Positions 49,300-60,899 of a stretch of 64,000 nucleotides of DNA are shown piece after piece; position 1 is the stretch's first letter; every line of letters starts with the position of its first letter. A program made the position numbers and the translations under genes. The notes below the pieces were generated by a model. The model had not been told where the DNA came from. It was given only the letters and a program-made list of their open reading frames with translations, and did no database searches. The stretch covers positions 213,597,741-213,661,740 of the forward strand of contig CM041465.1 of assembly GCA_023213395.1 (NCBI GenBank), in the 5' to 3' direction. The stretch comes from Cycas panzhihuaensis. Its lineage: Eukaryota; Cycadophyta.

Positions 49300-51450
49300 T
49301 CTGACTGTATCTTTATTGAACATCACGACCACGTTCCCCATGTTTGGGGAACGGGTCTCTATGAATGGGCTGATCGAGATTAGGCCTCGATGCTCGCCTG
49401 GGGGACGAGTCGCGTGGGTGCTGGGCCCGGCAACGCGCATCGTCATGGAAACACTCCCCGTGGATGGAACACCACCTCTTCTCAAGGGGAGGATCGATCC
49501 TCCTTGCTTGAGAAGACTGGGTGTTGCCCCTTTGGGGGCATCGCACGAAGTCTGTTGAGCAGTCTATGGGAGGTAGGCGATGAAGGAGGTTGGAGTTTTA
49601 ACTCCTTCATCGCTTCGAATGAGCGAATGGCGGTAAGGGGATCTAGGGTCCTCTCGGTCGGGTGAGAGGTGGTCTGGCGGGCTGCGAAGGTGTGATCTCC
49701 TTCGCTGGAGGAGGCGCCTCGCGACGTTGCGAGGGCTTGGGAGGTTTCTTGAGTCCCGCTTGGATCTCAATAGCCTCCAAAGCTAAACACCTCGAGATGG
49801 CAGAGTCTGCGTGGTTGCCCCCATCTTGAGGACCTCCACGTGCACCTCAGGACGAAGTGCATTGACAAACAGATCCCTCTTCAACTCCTCAGGCAATGTG
49901 GCCTTGGTGGAATGAAGAAGGTCGTGAAAACGTCGCACAAAGTCACGATTCATCTCATCGTGACCTTGTTTGAGCGACAGAAGCGCTTTCATTCCGCTTT
50001 CGAATGGACGGGCTACGTCAAAGTAGTTGACGAACTCGTCCACTAGCTGCTGGAATGAGGAAATCGAATGGGCAGGAAGGCGGTAGAACCACTTGAGGGC
50101 GCCGCCCTGCAAGGACCGCGGGAAGAGCTTCATCAAGATATGGTCGTAAGCCCAATAGTCGATGCACGCCATGGAAAAAGCGCACATGTTCGATTGGGTC
50201 TTCATGACGAAGTCCCGTCAAATTTGGGGACTTCAGGAGGATGAGGCGGCAAGTTTGTTCTCAACGCCTCGACGGACAAGGGCGTCGACCTATAGTCCAC
50301 GAAAGGGCGTGCCCTTGCACAGGCTAAAGGATCGACGGCCGTGAAAAACCGGATGGGGTCTTGGGTCCCATCCCTCCTTGAGGAAACACCCCTTGTGGGA
50401 AGGGGGCCTGCGGGTAGACATTCTGGAAAGGAGGAGCGCTCCCCTGTCTTGTGCCAGCCAGGGGGTCATGGGCGTTGGAAACAATGGTGAGGGACCGGGT
50501 TTTGCCCATATGGGCCACCCGTAGGTGGCGCGACCCCATATGGGTGCAACGGGTCTACTCCATAGACAGGGAGATGGTTTCCCTTGCCCTGCCCCCAAGG
50601 TTGTGACGTGTAGCCTGGGGGCACGTAAAGAGAAGGACCACCAACCGGGTTCTGGACGTATGTAGGAGTGGGTCCTACATGGCTAGCGGCGGGCCAAGTA
50701 GGGCCTCGAGGCCTACTAAGGAACGCGTGCGCCACGTTCGATGGTGGCACGTGCGTTTGGCTCGAACACGGCATGCTAACCCCGAGTTGAGGGAAAGACA
50801 CGCTGCGCACGGGTCCCGAGGAAGTGGGACCACGACTAGGCGGCGGTGCAACACTCGCCTTAGAGGCCGGGTAGACACGGCATAGGGCGTGTGCGTGCGG
50901 GCGGAAGCATCAATCGTCGTAGACGACGTGGGCACGGATGAGGAAGATGCCACGTTGCGTAGCATTTCCGTAAACCATCTAGGAGGCGGTTGGCGGCGAA
51001 CTGCTCGAAAGTACTCGCCAAGCGCCTCGACCGCGTCGGCGGGAGGGGTATCCTCATAGCCATACGAGGTCGAAGGGACTTCGAAAGTAGGGGATCCCTC
51101 AGGGCGCTCCTCGTAAGGCTCGCCAGTGGGGTGGCGGGTCTCACGAGTGGCCGGATCTTCCGCTGCATGAGCGGAAGGCTCAAAATCTTCAGGGTGGAAA
51201 TGGTCATCAGGGTAATAGATGGAATCCTCGCCCTCACGGGTGGATTAGGAGCAGACGAAGGAACTCTTGAGTTCCAGAAGTCATGGCGTAGGCCCAATCG
51301 GACGGGTAACCTTCCATTCTTAAAGCGGGGTTCGACGATGGAATGGAGCGACGATTGGTCTTCTAACAATGGCGGCAAACCCGCCAGCTGCGAGAAAGCG
51401 TCGCGTGCAACGCCTCCGCGGCGTTGTTAGAAAAAAGCGAAAAGAAAAGA
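49300..51450 (-). pseudogene. Element I gag (retrotransposon gag domain, frameshifted)
   Basis: An acidic N-terminal region (HFHPEDFEPSAHAAEDPA, about 51,180) leads through a Pro-rich linker at 50,300-50,950. The capsid-type core in frame 49783-50205 includes FPRSLQGGALKWFYRLP, FQQLVDEFVNYF, LSLKQGHDEMNRDFVRRF and LRPEVHVEVLKMG, the standard retrotransposon gag fold. A zinc knuckle near 49,480-49,530 reads CSIHGECFHDDARC, which fits C-x2-H-x4-H-x4-C as in Tat/Athila gags. Several frame shifts separate these parts. Given the small indels seen between the LTR copies, some may be consensus-sequence errors. Confidence 0.85.
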
Positions 51451-51559
51451 AAGAAAGCCGCAAACCCGTTGGGGTTGCCCAACTCAAAACACGTAATGCG
51501 CACCTACCTAAAGGCAAGAGCACCAACACGAAGAAGCGGATCTAGCTCTCTTCTTGGCG

Positions 51560-51577
51560 GTCCCGGTGTAGTCGCCA
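51560..51577 (-). other. Primer-binding site of element I (not tRNA-iMet)
   Basis: On the - strand TGGCGACTACACCGGGAC directly follows the 5' LTR. It differs from the TGGTATCAGAGC site used by the other elements and resembles the TGGCGACTC type described for Ogre/Tat-like elements. The exact tRNA was not checked. Confidence 0.65.
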
Positions 51578-54116
51578 TGAAACGCTCTCCACTGGCAATG
51601 ACCCAACGCCTAGCGGGAAGGATATAAAGCAAAGGCTAAGCAGGCTAAGAACGAGGATCATACCTCGGGCGTCCGTCTTGTGCGGGCGCGGTGCAGGCTG
51701 CAAGGTGCTGGTTGCTTCGGTGGCCGTCTGGCGAGACCCTCCTACCCGGATGGTCGGGAAGGGGAAAAGGAAACTCGCCGCGCTACTTCTCGTGGCAATG
51801 AGAAAGCGGCGAAGGGTAACCAACCAAGCGTGTCACAGGTAAGATATGCGCAAGAGCGGCTAAGGGGGGATCGGTCAAAGGATCTCAAACACCACAATAC
51901 GCGGGGTATAACAAAGAAAGTGTGAATAAAGCAAATGTAGAGTAAAAAGCAAGTACAAAGTAAATAGTTATTTCTTCCCTTTTCTTATGTTCTTTAACTA
52001 CCAAAGCAAGTGTAAAGAAAGCGTAAGAGCACGAAAAAGGAGTATGAAAGGTGAGCGGAAAATACCTGGATCCGGCGGTTGGGCTGAGACGCAGGTTTCC
52101 TCCCACGGTTGCGCTTCCTCCCGTCGCCCTCCTCGTGTCTGGCGTCGGTTGCAAGCCAAAGAGGGGTTCACTTACCTCCCAAAGCAAATAAAGACTAACC
52201 AAACCGAAATGACGGAAAATAAAGCCAAGCAATATGAACAAAGGAAAAGCGTGCAAGCGAACATCGACCCGGTGGATCGATCAGTATGCACCCTTTCGCT
52301 TCGAACGCTCCTATGGCGAATAAGCGAGAATACCTTCCTCTCGAAGAGAGGCTACGAGTACCAAAAGACATGTGTATATATGTTGCAAGTAAAGTAAACT
52401 AAGCTAAAAGGATATGGTTAAGTACTAACATGCAATAAAAGGACACAAAGTTAAGCAGCAGGCATGCTAGGGTCATATACCACAGACGCACCCCAGATGG
52501 GGTTGAGTGTAGCCTCGGGATGGCTAACTCACCCACGAGAGGTCTCCACGGGATGCAAGGGAAACGGTGCTAGCATGCAACAAGAAGGATAATGGAGCAA
52601 CGGGTAGCATATGCCAAGGTAAGCACTCAACCGATTCTCCAAAGCCTCCTAGCCCTATTTCTTAAGCAAAGCGGAGATAAAGGGGAGAGGAAAAGGACGG
52701 AACCCTTGGGAGAAGGACGGCAATGGGGGCGGAACCACTATCTCCCTCGGACCCTCGTGTAACCCTTTATGCCTTGGGTTTGCCCAAGAAATGGCGAAAG
52801 AGAAGGATGGGAGAAGAAGGATGAGTGGAAGAAAAAAATGGGAAGCTAAGCCTATCCTTGGGTAACACTCTAATAGGCCACAAATACTATGGTTCCTTGC
52901 ATCAAATGGCCAAGGGAAACCAAGAAAATGCATATACAAAAGGAAGCAAAGAGTTGCAAGTAAAATAACGCAAAAGCAAGCAAAAACACCTAAGAAATGA
53001 CACCAAATACCTCGAATGAAGAAGAAGGAGTGTATGTAGGCACTTGGCAACTTGGGCAAAGGTCCAAGAGATGCCTATGAAGCAATGAAGCATGTCCCTT
53101 GCAAGAGAGTGAGATGGTGGAGCCTCATGCAAGAAAATGTGATGGAAATGGTTCCTTGCAATGGTTTTCTTGGTGAAAAATCCTCTTGGAAGCTTTCAAT
53201 GTGTGTGAAGAGGAGGGATGCTTGTATTGGAGCTCCGTAGAGGCGTGATGGCCTGTATCTCCAAAGAATAGCAGCCCTTGATGCCTCTGTCCCACAGCTG
53301 TAGAAAAGTGCCTCTTGTTCTTGTTTGTTTGCCTTGTCTTTTGTGAAGAAAATGCTCTAGAAAGTTTGAAAAGTGAAGTGAAGAATTAGACAAATGAGTG
53401 AGAAAAAGGCTTTTAAGCCTTGGGCACATCAAGTGAACGTTGGGGGCCATGGGGCGCCCCCAATCGTTCGAAGCCACGCGGCAGATCCGCGAAAAAACGC
53501 GGCCTCACATGGCGGCTTTTTTCAAATTTTAAGCGATCATGGCGTGAACTTGGCGGTCGCTAAGTTCGTGGTACGTGCATGAACTTTGTGCAAACTTTGT
53601 GCAGCTAAGTTCTTGAATCTGACTGAAAAAAAAGAGAAAAAAGCAACCTAAAAGTTATAAAAATCAGCTTTTTAAGGTAAGAACAAGGGCTGAGCATGAA
53701 TTAAATCAACCGGGGGAAGGCCCAGGCAGTGGGCAAGTGCTCAAAATGGTGCAAATGGCCCTAACTAAGGGTTAAACTAGGCTTAGGAAGGGTTTGCAAC
53801 ATAAGCAACATGCTGTAACAAGAGCAAACAGGCTGGCAAAAGCATCCCGAAAGACCATGGAGACATCGTGAGTGGTCATCGCCATACGGTGTCGCATCCG
53901 CTTATGGATGCCCCCGTTGTGAGTCGTCATAGGCTAAAGGGTGCCGTTAGGCACATGCATTATGAACAAGCAGTCAAGTAAATGCGTGTAGGCAGGCGTA
54001 TGTCAATCAAATTACTCCAAATTACCTTAGCAATCATAAGTAAGAAAAGTAAGAACATATACCTGCACAAACCTGTGTCGATGCGTCCCGAGTCCATTCC
54101 CGATAGCCGGGAAACA
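51578..54116 (-). repeat. 5' LTR of element I
   Basis: On the + strand it reads TGAAACGCTCTCC...CCGGGAAACA, ending at the GATGG duplication. For about 180 bases around 53,690-53,870 it is almost identical to 46,190-46,370. Confidence 0.92.
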
Positions 54117-55124
54117 GATGGAGATGTAAGTTCGTATAAGTTTTGTTGAACCATAACTCTTTTTGGGAGAGAAAGATGGATGGGGGATTAGTGATAGAGG
54201 TTCTTTATGAAAAAAAGATTTTAATAGGGTTGTAGAATTGGTATTCAAATAAAAGAAAAGATTTAATGGAAAAAGACAATATTGATAATATGGAATTGAA
54301 GAGGCATGGAAAAAATTAGACTGGGTTTTGTAAGAGATAATACTAAGAGGTGAAACCTGACAAACAGATTGAAGTTGAAGGGTGCCCTGTTGAGGATTGT
54401 TTATAAGGGTTAAAGGAGTAGGTGAGTAAAGAGATGGACTAGGGTTACAGAGAGGAATTAGAATTTGACCTATGAAAAAACTAAGGTTAGGAAAATTAGG
54501 AGCATGGCTAACTATAGGTTGAGGCGAGAAGGGCTCTCGTATTACTATTGAACTAGGGAAAGAGAGAGGACATATAAAACTACCGAACAAAATATGCATG
54601 TGCAATACATGATCAATGGGTACCTTGCATGAGATTTGTTGAGAAAAATTTGCTTGTTCTTCATTGTCTTTGTACTGCTCTTGTGTAACTTCACCTTGGA
54701 TTTCCTCTCTGATATTGAAATGAGATTCTTCTGTTGCTTGTGCATGCTCCAAGTCTTCTACGTCATCATATTGTTTTCTCTGGGCTAGATCTTGTTCTAG
54801 CACTTGCAAAACCTCTAGGATCTCCTCATCAATAATGTCTTCTTCTTGCCCTTCCTCATCTGCTTGAACCTCACCCTGCTTATGTTCTTTAAAAGCTGTG
54901 GTAGCCACCTCTGAAAATTGGTACCATAGAAAAGGTTCTTTAGCCTAATTAATGAATCGCTCATAAGCTCGTCCATTCAATATCATTTCTAATAATGGTC
55001 CATATTCTTCTATTTCTATATCAGACGTAAACTCAAAATCTTCTATCCATATTTTCATGCCCTCGTAATCCTCCAAATTAAAAAAATCTGTCTCCATTTT
55101 TTTCTCAGGCTTTATATGTTCCAT
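54117..55124 (-). pseudogene. Element H reading frame, N-terminal part (336 codons)
   Basis: The frame opens at an ATG at 55124, only about 40 bases after the primer-binding site; a second in-frame ATG is at 55097. It has one stop, a TAG at codon 60 (54947-54945), probably from CAG. Residues 1-60 include NLEDYEGMKIWIEDFEF and EEYGPLLEMILNGRAYERF. Residues about 75-150 are strongly acidic and Gln-rich with coiled-coil potential (EEDIIDEEILEVLQVLEQDL). Residues about 175-335 are Pro/Ser/Leu-rich. Element I inserted after codon 336, and the frame resumes at 44035. I see no capsid fold, zinc knuckle or enzyme motif. It could be a diverged gag or an acquired gene. Confidence 0.7.
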
Positions 55125-55164
55125 GTGTTCTTCTCATGTTCTACTTTGCCCTTTCCCTTCGAAA

Positions 55165-55180
55165 CGAAGCTCTGATACCA
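55165..55180 (-). other. Primer-binding site of element H (tRNA-iMet type)
   Basis: On the - strand TGGTATCAGAGCTTCG starts two bases after the 5' LTR and is an unmutated match to the usual TGGTATCAGAGC core. Confidence 0.88.
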
Positions 55181-55182
55181 CT

Positions 55183-55685
55183 TATAACAAACTGTTACAC
55201 CAAATGCACTTGCAAAATATCCAATTAAGAGAGTAATAATACAAATCCACTTGAATACAAATATAAAATGATATGAAATGAATATAAAGTAATAGATACA
55301 ATGTTACCAAAAGATCCATAAATTCGACGATAAAGAATCCCTCTTTGAGGCGAGGTTCCCTCCACAAAGCTCCTCAAAAGGACCGAAAATACTGCAGTCC
55401 AAGACTTCTTCTTCGATGATGAAATGAGGCTGCAAATCTTCCTTAAATAGGCAGCCAACGGATAGCAATAGAAGTCAGCTAGAAAAGATGATATTATTCT
55501 TAATACTGCACCAATAGAAGTCAGCCAAGACTTCTCCAAAAACTGGCTGGCTAAATTTAAATGGTCATAACTTTTGATGCAGATGTCAGAATTAACTTTC
55601 GTTTGGACCATTGGAATCGTTGTTCAGAGACCTTTGATTTGAGTGGTCATATGCTATACTTTTGACCATATTTTAGAATGCTACA
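55183..55685 (-). repeat. 5' LTR of element H
   Basis: 503 bp, TGTAGCATTCT...GTTTGTTATA on the - strand. A TATA-like CTATTTAA occurs at 55443-55450, and GCTGACTTCTATTG is repeated twice upstream of it. Confidence 0.92.
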
Positions 55686-55690
55686 TTTTC

Positions 55691-58680
55691 TTTCTTCCAC
55701 ATTTACAAAAGTTTTATTAGTATAAGATCCTTCATTGGGTTAATAATAATAAATTAAAATATATTTAATAATTAATAATTATCTTTTACAAAAGACTATT
55801 ATAAAGAAAATATTATAAAGATATTTAACATTTTAAGATTTTAGAATCTAAGATAATATTAATATTCTAACATAGGTAATAAGTTCCTTAGTCAACTTAA
55901 TCATTGGTTCTCTAACCTATGCCTTTCCTTATAATAAACATAGTTAATACATAATTAGATATTACTAATTATTAATAAATAGTTGTGACTATTTATTTAA
56001 AAGGACACAACCATTTATATCTAATGGTATATACTTATTTACACTTGTAAAATTTGACATGAATTCAACTAATTTATTATATTTCATCATTTACCTAAGT
56101 TTGATCTTATGCTTAATAACCTCTTATTTTTTAGTGTGTTCAATTTGGGTTACCTTAAGTGGTATTAGAGCTATTTATCTTTTTCTTATGAAATATCAAG
56201 ATCAATGACATAATTCTACTCCTATGCAATATAACATTACCACATTACTTCAACATAGTATGACATTTGAGTCTCATAGAAATACCATTTCCATCTTCAT
56301 ATGAAAAAGATAGTACTAAAAAAAATACAAAAAAATAAAAAATATAATATGCCCTATGATCTTGAATATAACCAACCTTGCATTATTCATCTACCCTTAT
56401 ACCCCTCTTGTCCTCCTAATTTCTTTTCCTTATATTTCTCTGACCACCTATTTAAAACTCTCTCTCTATCACTAATCATAATGTCCTCTACATAGTTGAT
56501 GCCCTTTATATTTACATTGGATGTATCCATGGCACATCTCTTATGCTAACCAATATCACTACTTGAAACCCAAGTCTTTGAGTGTCTTTATTTCTATTAC
56601 CATCATTGATCCTTCTAAATTCAGTCATAACAACCATGTTTAACATCTTTCATTCATGTGCCCCCATGCTCCTTCTTCCCTATTATAGCCTATCTTTCTT
56701 ATCCCTCCTATCTTTTACATATAACCATGTGGAGTATTCCACTAGCCAAGCTCATTTATACCATTCTTTTGTTACATTGCTTACCTTAATGCTTACATAG
56801 TTGAGTTGTAGTTTAGAAAAAAATTTAAAATATTAAAGTCTTAGAAAAAAAAGTTTAATACATTCTATTCCCAAGTCAAACCCTATGAACAAAAGAGAAT
56901 ATATCCTCCTATTAAGATAAAATAATATACTTATTTAAATTGAAGAATATTCTCCTTTCTTAAAATGAACACAACACTTGTACGAAAAGAAATCTACACT
57001 CATTAACAATGATTCTTATATACAAAACTTGTCATGATGGCTTGTTGCATTACAAAATTAAAAGCATTATTGTGTTACCTCTGCTAGTTGATTTCTATGC
57101 TAATTTGATCTATATAATAGAGACCATTGCCCTTGCATCTTCTCATTCTCTCTAGCATTACCTACATCCTTTAGCATCATCGCTTTATGCCTTTATTTTA
57201 GTGGTTAATTGTAATCCATGAATTTAGTAAGAAAAAGAATCATAACAATAGTAATAATTTTTATTTTCATTATAACCTAACTACTAATCTATATATGCAT
57301 AGCCTATTGCATATAATAGGATCTACATATTCAAAAATACCAATAGTATGACTAATTAAAATTGTAAGTGTATTACTACCTACATCTATAAATAAATAAA
57401 TAAAACATTATCATCAAATAGGGAAACAAGTACTATTTATAACTCTAAATAATATTGAGAAAAATCATTTATGGATGAAGTATAGAATATTAATATTGGC
57501 CTTATGGGTTTAACAGATGATTTAGAGTTTTTTATTAGGTGAAGATTATTTAAATTGCTTAGTTCACACTTCACAAGGCAAAGTTATAATGCACATTTAT
57601 ACAAATTAATATTATTATGATGTTGGTATTTTATAGTGGGTTATACATATAGTCAAGTTGTGTATTATAAATACACACTCAATGTATCATAATAAAACAT
57701 GTTGTATAATGTTGTAACATTATTCTAGTATTTATCCAAGGTACCTTAAGGGTACAATTATGATCCTAGTGTTTGTTTGTTTTCATTTGTACATTACTAT
57801 TTTCTGTCAATTTCATCTTTTTACAAAGATCAAATACAAGGAGAAGTCATAATATTTTAGACATTATGAAACTTCATTAAAATGAACTATTCATAAGAAA
57901 CAAGGACCAATGATAACTCAACAAGAAACACAATAAATAACTTAACTTAAAAAGGGGAACCACATATGTAGAAATGATAGTGATATAATATATAATGTAT
58001 ACAAAAAAAAAATCCCAAAAATATGGTTGAAAACCATGAAATATTCTAGAAGAATAAGGAAAATAAACCCCTGCAACTATAAAAAATCATATTATAAATA
58101 CAATATGAAATAATTAAATACCAATAAGAGCAAACCAATTATTAAAAGTTGGATAATTAAAAAAATGGCCATTGCATCTTCTACAATCATATATTATTTG
58201 CTTAATAAAAGGTAATTTAGGAATAAGATACATAATCAAATGCCTTCATATGTAGATAAAGATAGTAATTGGAAATTTCAATAAAAAAACACCTTCATAT
58301 ATAGATGATGATGCCAATTAAAGAAGTTGGAAGAAAAATATCCTTACTTTATGTCTTAATTTTAAGGATGCAACTAGATGTCCACTAGGTAATAATAGGA
58401 GATAAGAGTTTGATATAAAGATACATAATCAAATACCTCTACCACAAGTTGGACAATTGAGTGAAGAGGTAAATCTTTAAAATGATAATAAACAATAAGT
58501 TTTTAACCATAACATACTTATTTTTAAAGTAAATCTAGTCCTAAATATTAAGATAGATGTATAGAAAAGACAAAATAAGGTAATGTTATTATTAACAAAT
58601 TATACGAGAAAAGTATGATAACATTGACTCTTTGGGCCCTTATAAGATACTTTCTCTTCAAAATTATCATCAACAACCCT
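55691..58680. other. AT-rich spacer with isolated LTR-like signals
   Basis: A primer-binding-site-like TGGTATTAGAGCT occurs at 56160-56172, and a TATAAATA plus AATAAAA pair lies near 57,670-57,705. I could not pair any LTRs or find coding domains. The rest is simple AT-rich sequence, probably very old repeats. Confidence 0.45.
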
Positions 58681-58889
58681 TTCTTTTTTTGTTAAGGTAC
58701 AATTAATAGGGGTTTAAATAGGGCCCCAATCCTTTTAACAAAATCAGCCTTTTGGCTCACTAGGTGGCCATGACAAGCCCATGGCCTAGCTCAAAACACT
58801 CATCAAAATTGACTCAATAGCCTTGCCATAATAGTCTGAAGGCTAACTCTACTATTACTACCGAAGAAGACCCTCCTTGATCAAACCCA

Positions 58890-59310
58890 AAATCTCATCT
58901 AGGACCTTGTCCATCAAAAAGCAAAACCTCTTGTGGCTAACCCCCCTAGTTGGCTAACTTATCAGTAGCCCTATTTGCTTCACCTGGACATTCTCCTATC
59001 TTCTTAGGGTATCTTGCATATCCCTGATTAGATCAATCACTCTTTAATAAATCTTTGTTATACCTTTAATCATGGTAATTACATTTAACGAATCCCCTTC
59101 TAAAATCATTTTCTTGTACCCTATCGTGCTTGCTAGGTCCACAACTTTCTACATTATGGCCATCTTTGCTCTATGGTTAGTCTCCTAGCCATTGTAATCT
59201 GTAAAAGCCCATTTGAACTCCTCTCTAGAGTTTTTGCATATGCCCCCTCCTCCAGCCTCCCCTGGGTTACCCTTAACTGTACCATTAAAATTTACTTTCA
59301 TCTACGTATC
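58890..59310 (-). pseudogene. LINE-2 RNase H domain
   Basis: The - strand reads KVNFNGTVKGNPGEAGGGGICKNS, then NHRAKMAIM and MILEGDSLNVITMIKG. The Asp of the first motif is changed (NGTV) and the Glu in the second motif is Lys, so it is inactive. Confidence 0.83.
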
Positions 59311-60899
59311 CTTAGGAGGCCTCCACCTACACTCTTTCCTCAGATCCCTATATAATTTGGGCCTTATCCCCCACTTCTCCAATATGAACCTTTTAGAATC
59401 CATGATATACTTCTCCTCCTTAGGCTTTAAGGATTCCCCTGTACTCACCTTGATCATCTAAAAAAAGCTATACTTATCCATTTTCCTATCCTAGAATATC
59501 CTCCTATTCCTCTCCTTCCATATGTTCCACATGGCAATTGATAAAGAAATTCTCCACATATAGGCCAGGGATCTACTCCTAAAGGGATTAGTCTAAGCTA
59601 ATGCTTAGTCCTCCATGGTTTCCAACATCACCCACTGCATTCCAAATTGGTCCCATAGTATCTTCCACATCCTTCTAGAATAAGGGTAGTGAAGAAGTAT
59701 ATGGTTCATCAACTCCTCATCCTCCTTGTAGAGCACACACCAATTTACCATAATGAAGCCTCTCTTCTTCAAATTATCTAGTGCTAGGACCTTATTCCTA
59801 AGGTAAAGCCATTAGAAAATAACTATCTTGGGGATCAAGCCCATTTTCCACACCCCATCCAAGAGGGAGTGTCTAACATCCCCTCTCTCCTAACATAGAT
59901 ACTAGTATCCCTATTTTGTAGAGTAGTTTTCCCCTAGATCTATAAGCCAAACCATCAAATCCTCTACAACTCTTCTCAAGATATAACATTGGTCAATTTT
60001 CCTTTTTAAGTACCTTATTTGGTCTTGAATCTCTTAGCCTTCTTGTAGCTCTCGAAAGTCCCTCCACCTAGTGATTTGATCTTGGACCACCCAATAGATC
60101 TTCAAGTTTGACCCATAAATTCTTTCATAGAGATCTTGCAAGTGGCCCACTTCTAGTCTATCTTTAAGTTGTATGTCCTTGCACCATACATCCTCCTAGA
60201 AATTTATAGTTTTACCATCTCTTAGCTTCCATAACACCCATGCTTCCAACATCCTCCTTGACTGTAACACACTCCTCAATATGGGTGACCGATAGGGGGA
60301 TAATGATTTATCATTTAAGAATTGCCTTCCTTAAAGGTGCTTCTGGGTCAGGATTTTACCCCATACTCTCCCATCATTCTTGGATAATTGCCACCCTAAC
60401 TTGGCCACCAAGGCCCTACTAAAATAATTTAGTCTTCGAAGGTTTAGGCCACTTGCCCAGTTAGGGTGATAGACTTTATCCCAATCCACTAGGTGGATTC
60501 TATCTTTCTCCTCTAGCCTAGACTAGAGGAACCACTTCTAAATCAATTCTAGGATGGACCTAACTTGAAGCAGCATCTTGAAGATTAACATCATATAAAC
60601 TGGGATACTCTGTAAAGAGGTGGCTACTAGTTATAGCTTACCCACCTGATTGAGCAAGGATCCCTTCCATCCAACCAATTTCCTCTAGGTCCTATTAATT
60701 ATGTGATTCCATAATTCTTTATTCATCTTTCTAATGAATAATAACATCTCTAAGTATCTCATTGAAAGCTTATATATGTACATCTCCAAGATCCTATTGA
60801 TCTTCCTCTAGACCTTATCCCTCATATGCTCAAAGAAAATATTACTTTTCTTCATATTTACCTATTGATTGGTAGCTTTCTCAAATTTAACTATACCTT

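Larger units (their letters stand above)
44041..54116 (-). mobile_element. Element I: large-LTR Ty3 element with gag and protease only, nested in H
   Basis: LTRs of about 2.57 kb (44041-46615) and 2.54 kb (51578-54116) are flanked by GATGG at 44036-44040 and 54117-54121. On the - strand the order is 5' LTR, primer-binding site, gag, protease, about 1.6 kb of noncoding sequence with four 85-bp hairpin repeats, and 3' LTR. Reverse transcriptase, RNase H and integrase are absent from the 5-kb interior. This layout matches the TR-GAG class of non-autonomous elements. The gag and pre-protease motifs resemble Tat/Athila-type Ty3 elements. It is CpG-rich, unlike all older elements here, and inserted after H. 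Confidence 0.9.
43071..55685 (-). mobile_element. Element H: LTR retrotransposon with one unknown reading frame
   Basis: LTRs at 43071-43576 and 55183-55685 are flanked by TTTTC at 43066-43070 and 55686-55690. On the - strand a primer-binding site follows the 5' LTR, and a hairpin plus purine tract precedes the 3' LTR. Once element I (44041-54116) is removed, H is only about 2.5 kb with about 1.5 kb of internal sequence, nearly all taken by one frame of 430 codons. No reverse transcriptase or integrase is present, so it needed another element's enzymes. I count about 28 differences in about 505 LTR bases. Confidence 0.9.

Noticed and set aside
54027-54116. End of the 293-codon open frame (54027-54908) as part of the element H protein
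   Set aside because: The last 30 codons lie inside the LTR of element I beyond the GATGG duplication; they are a chance extension.
56160-56172. Primer-binding site of a further LTR element in 55,691-58,680
   Set aside because: No matching LTR pair, purine tract or coding domain was found nearby; listed only as an isolated signal.
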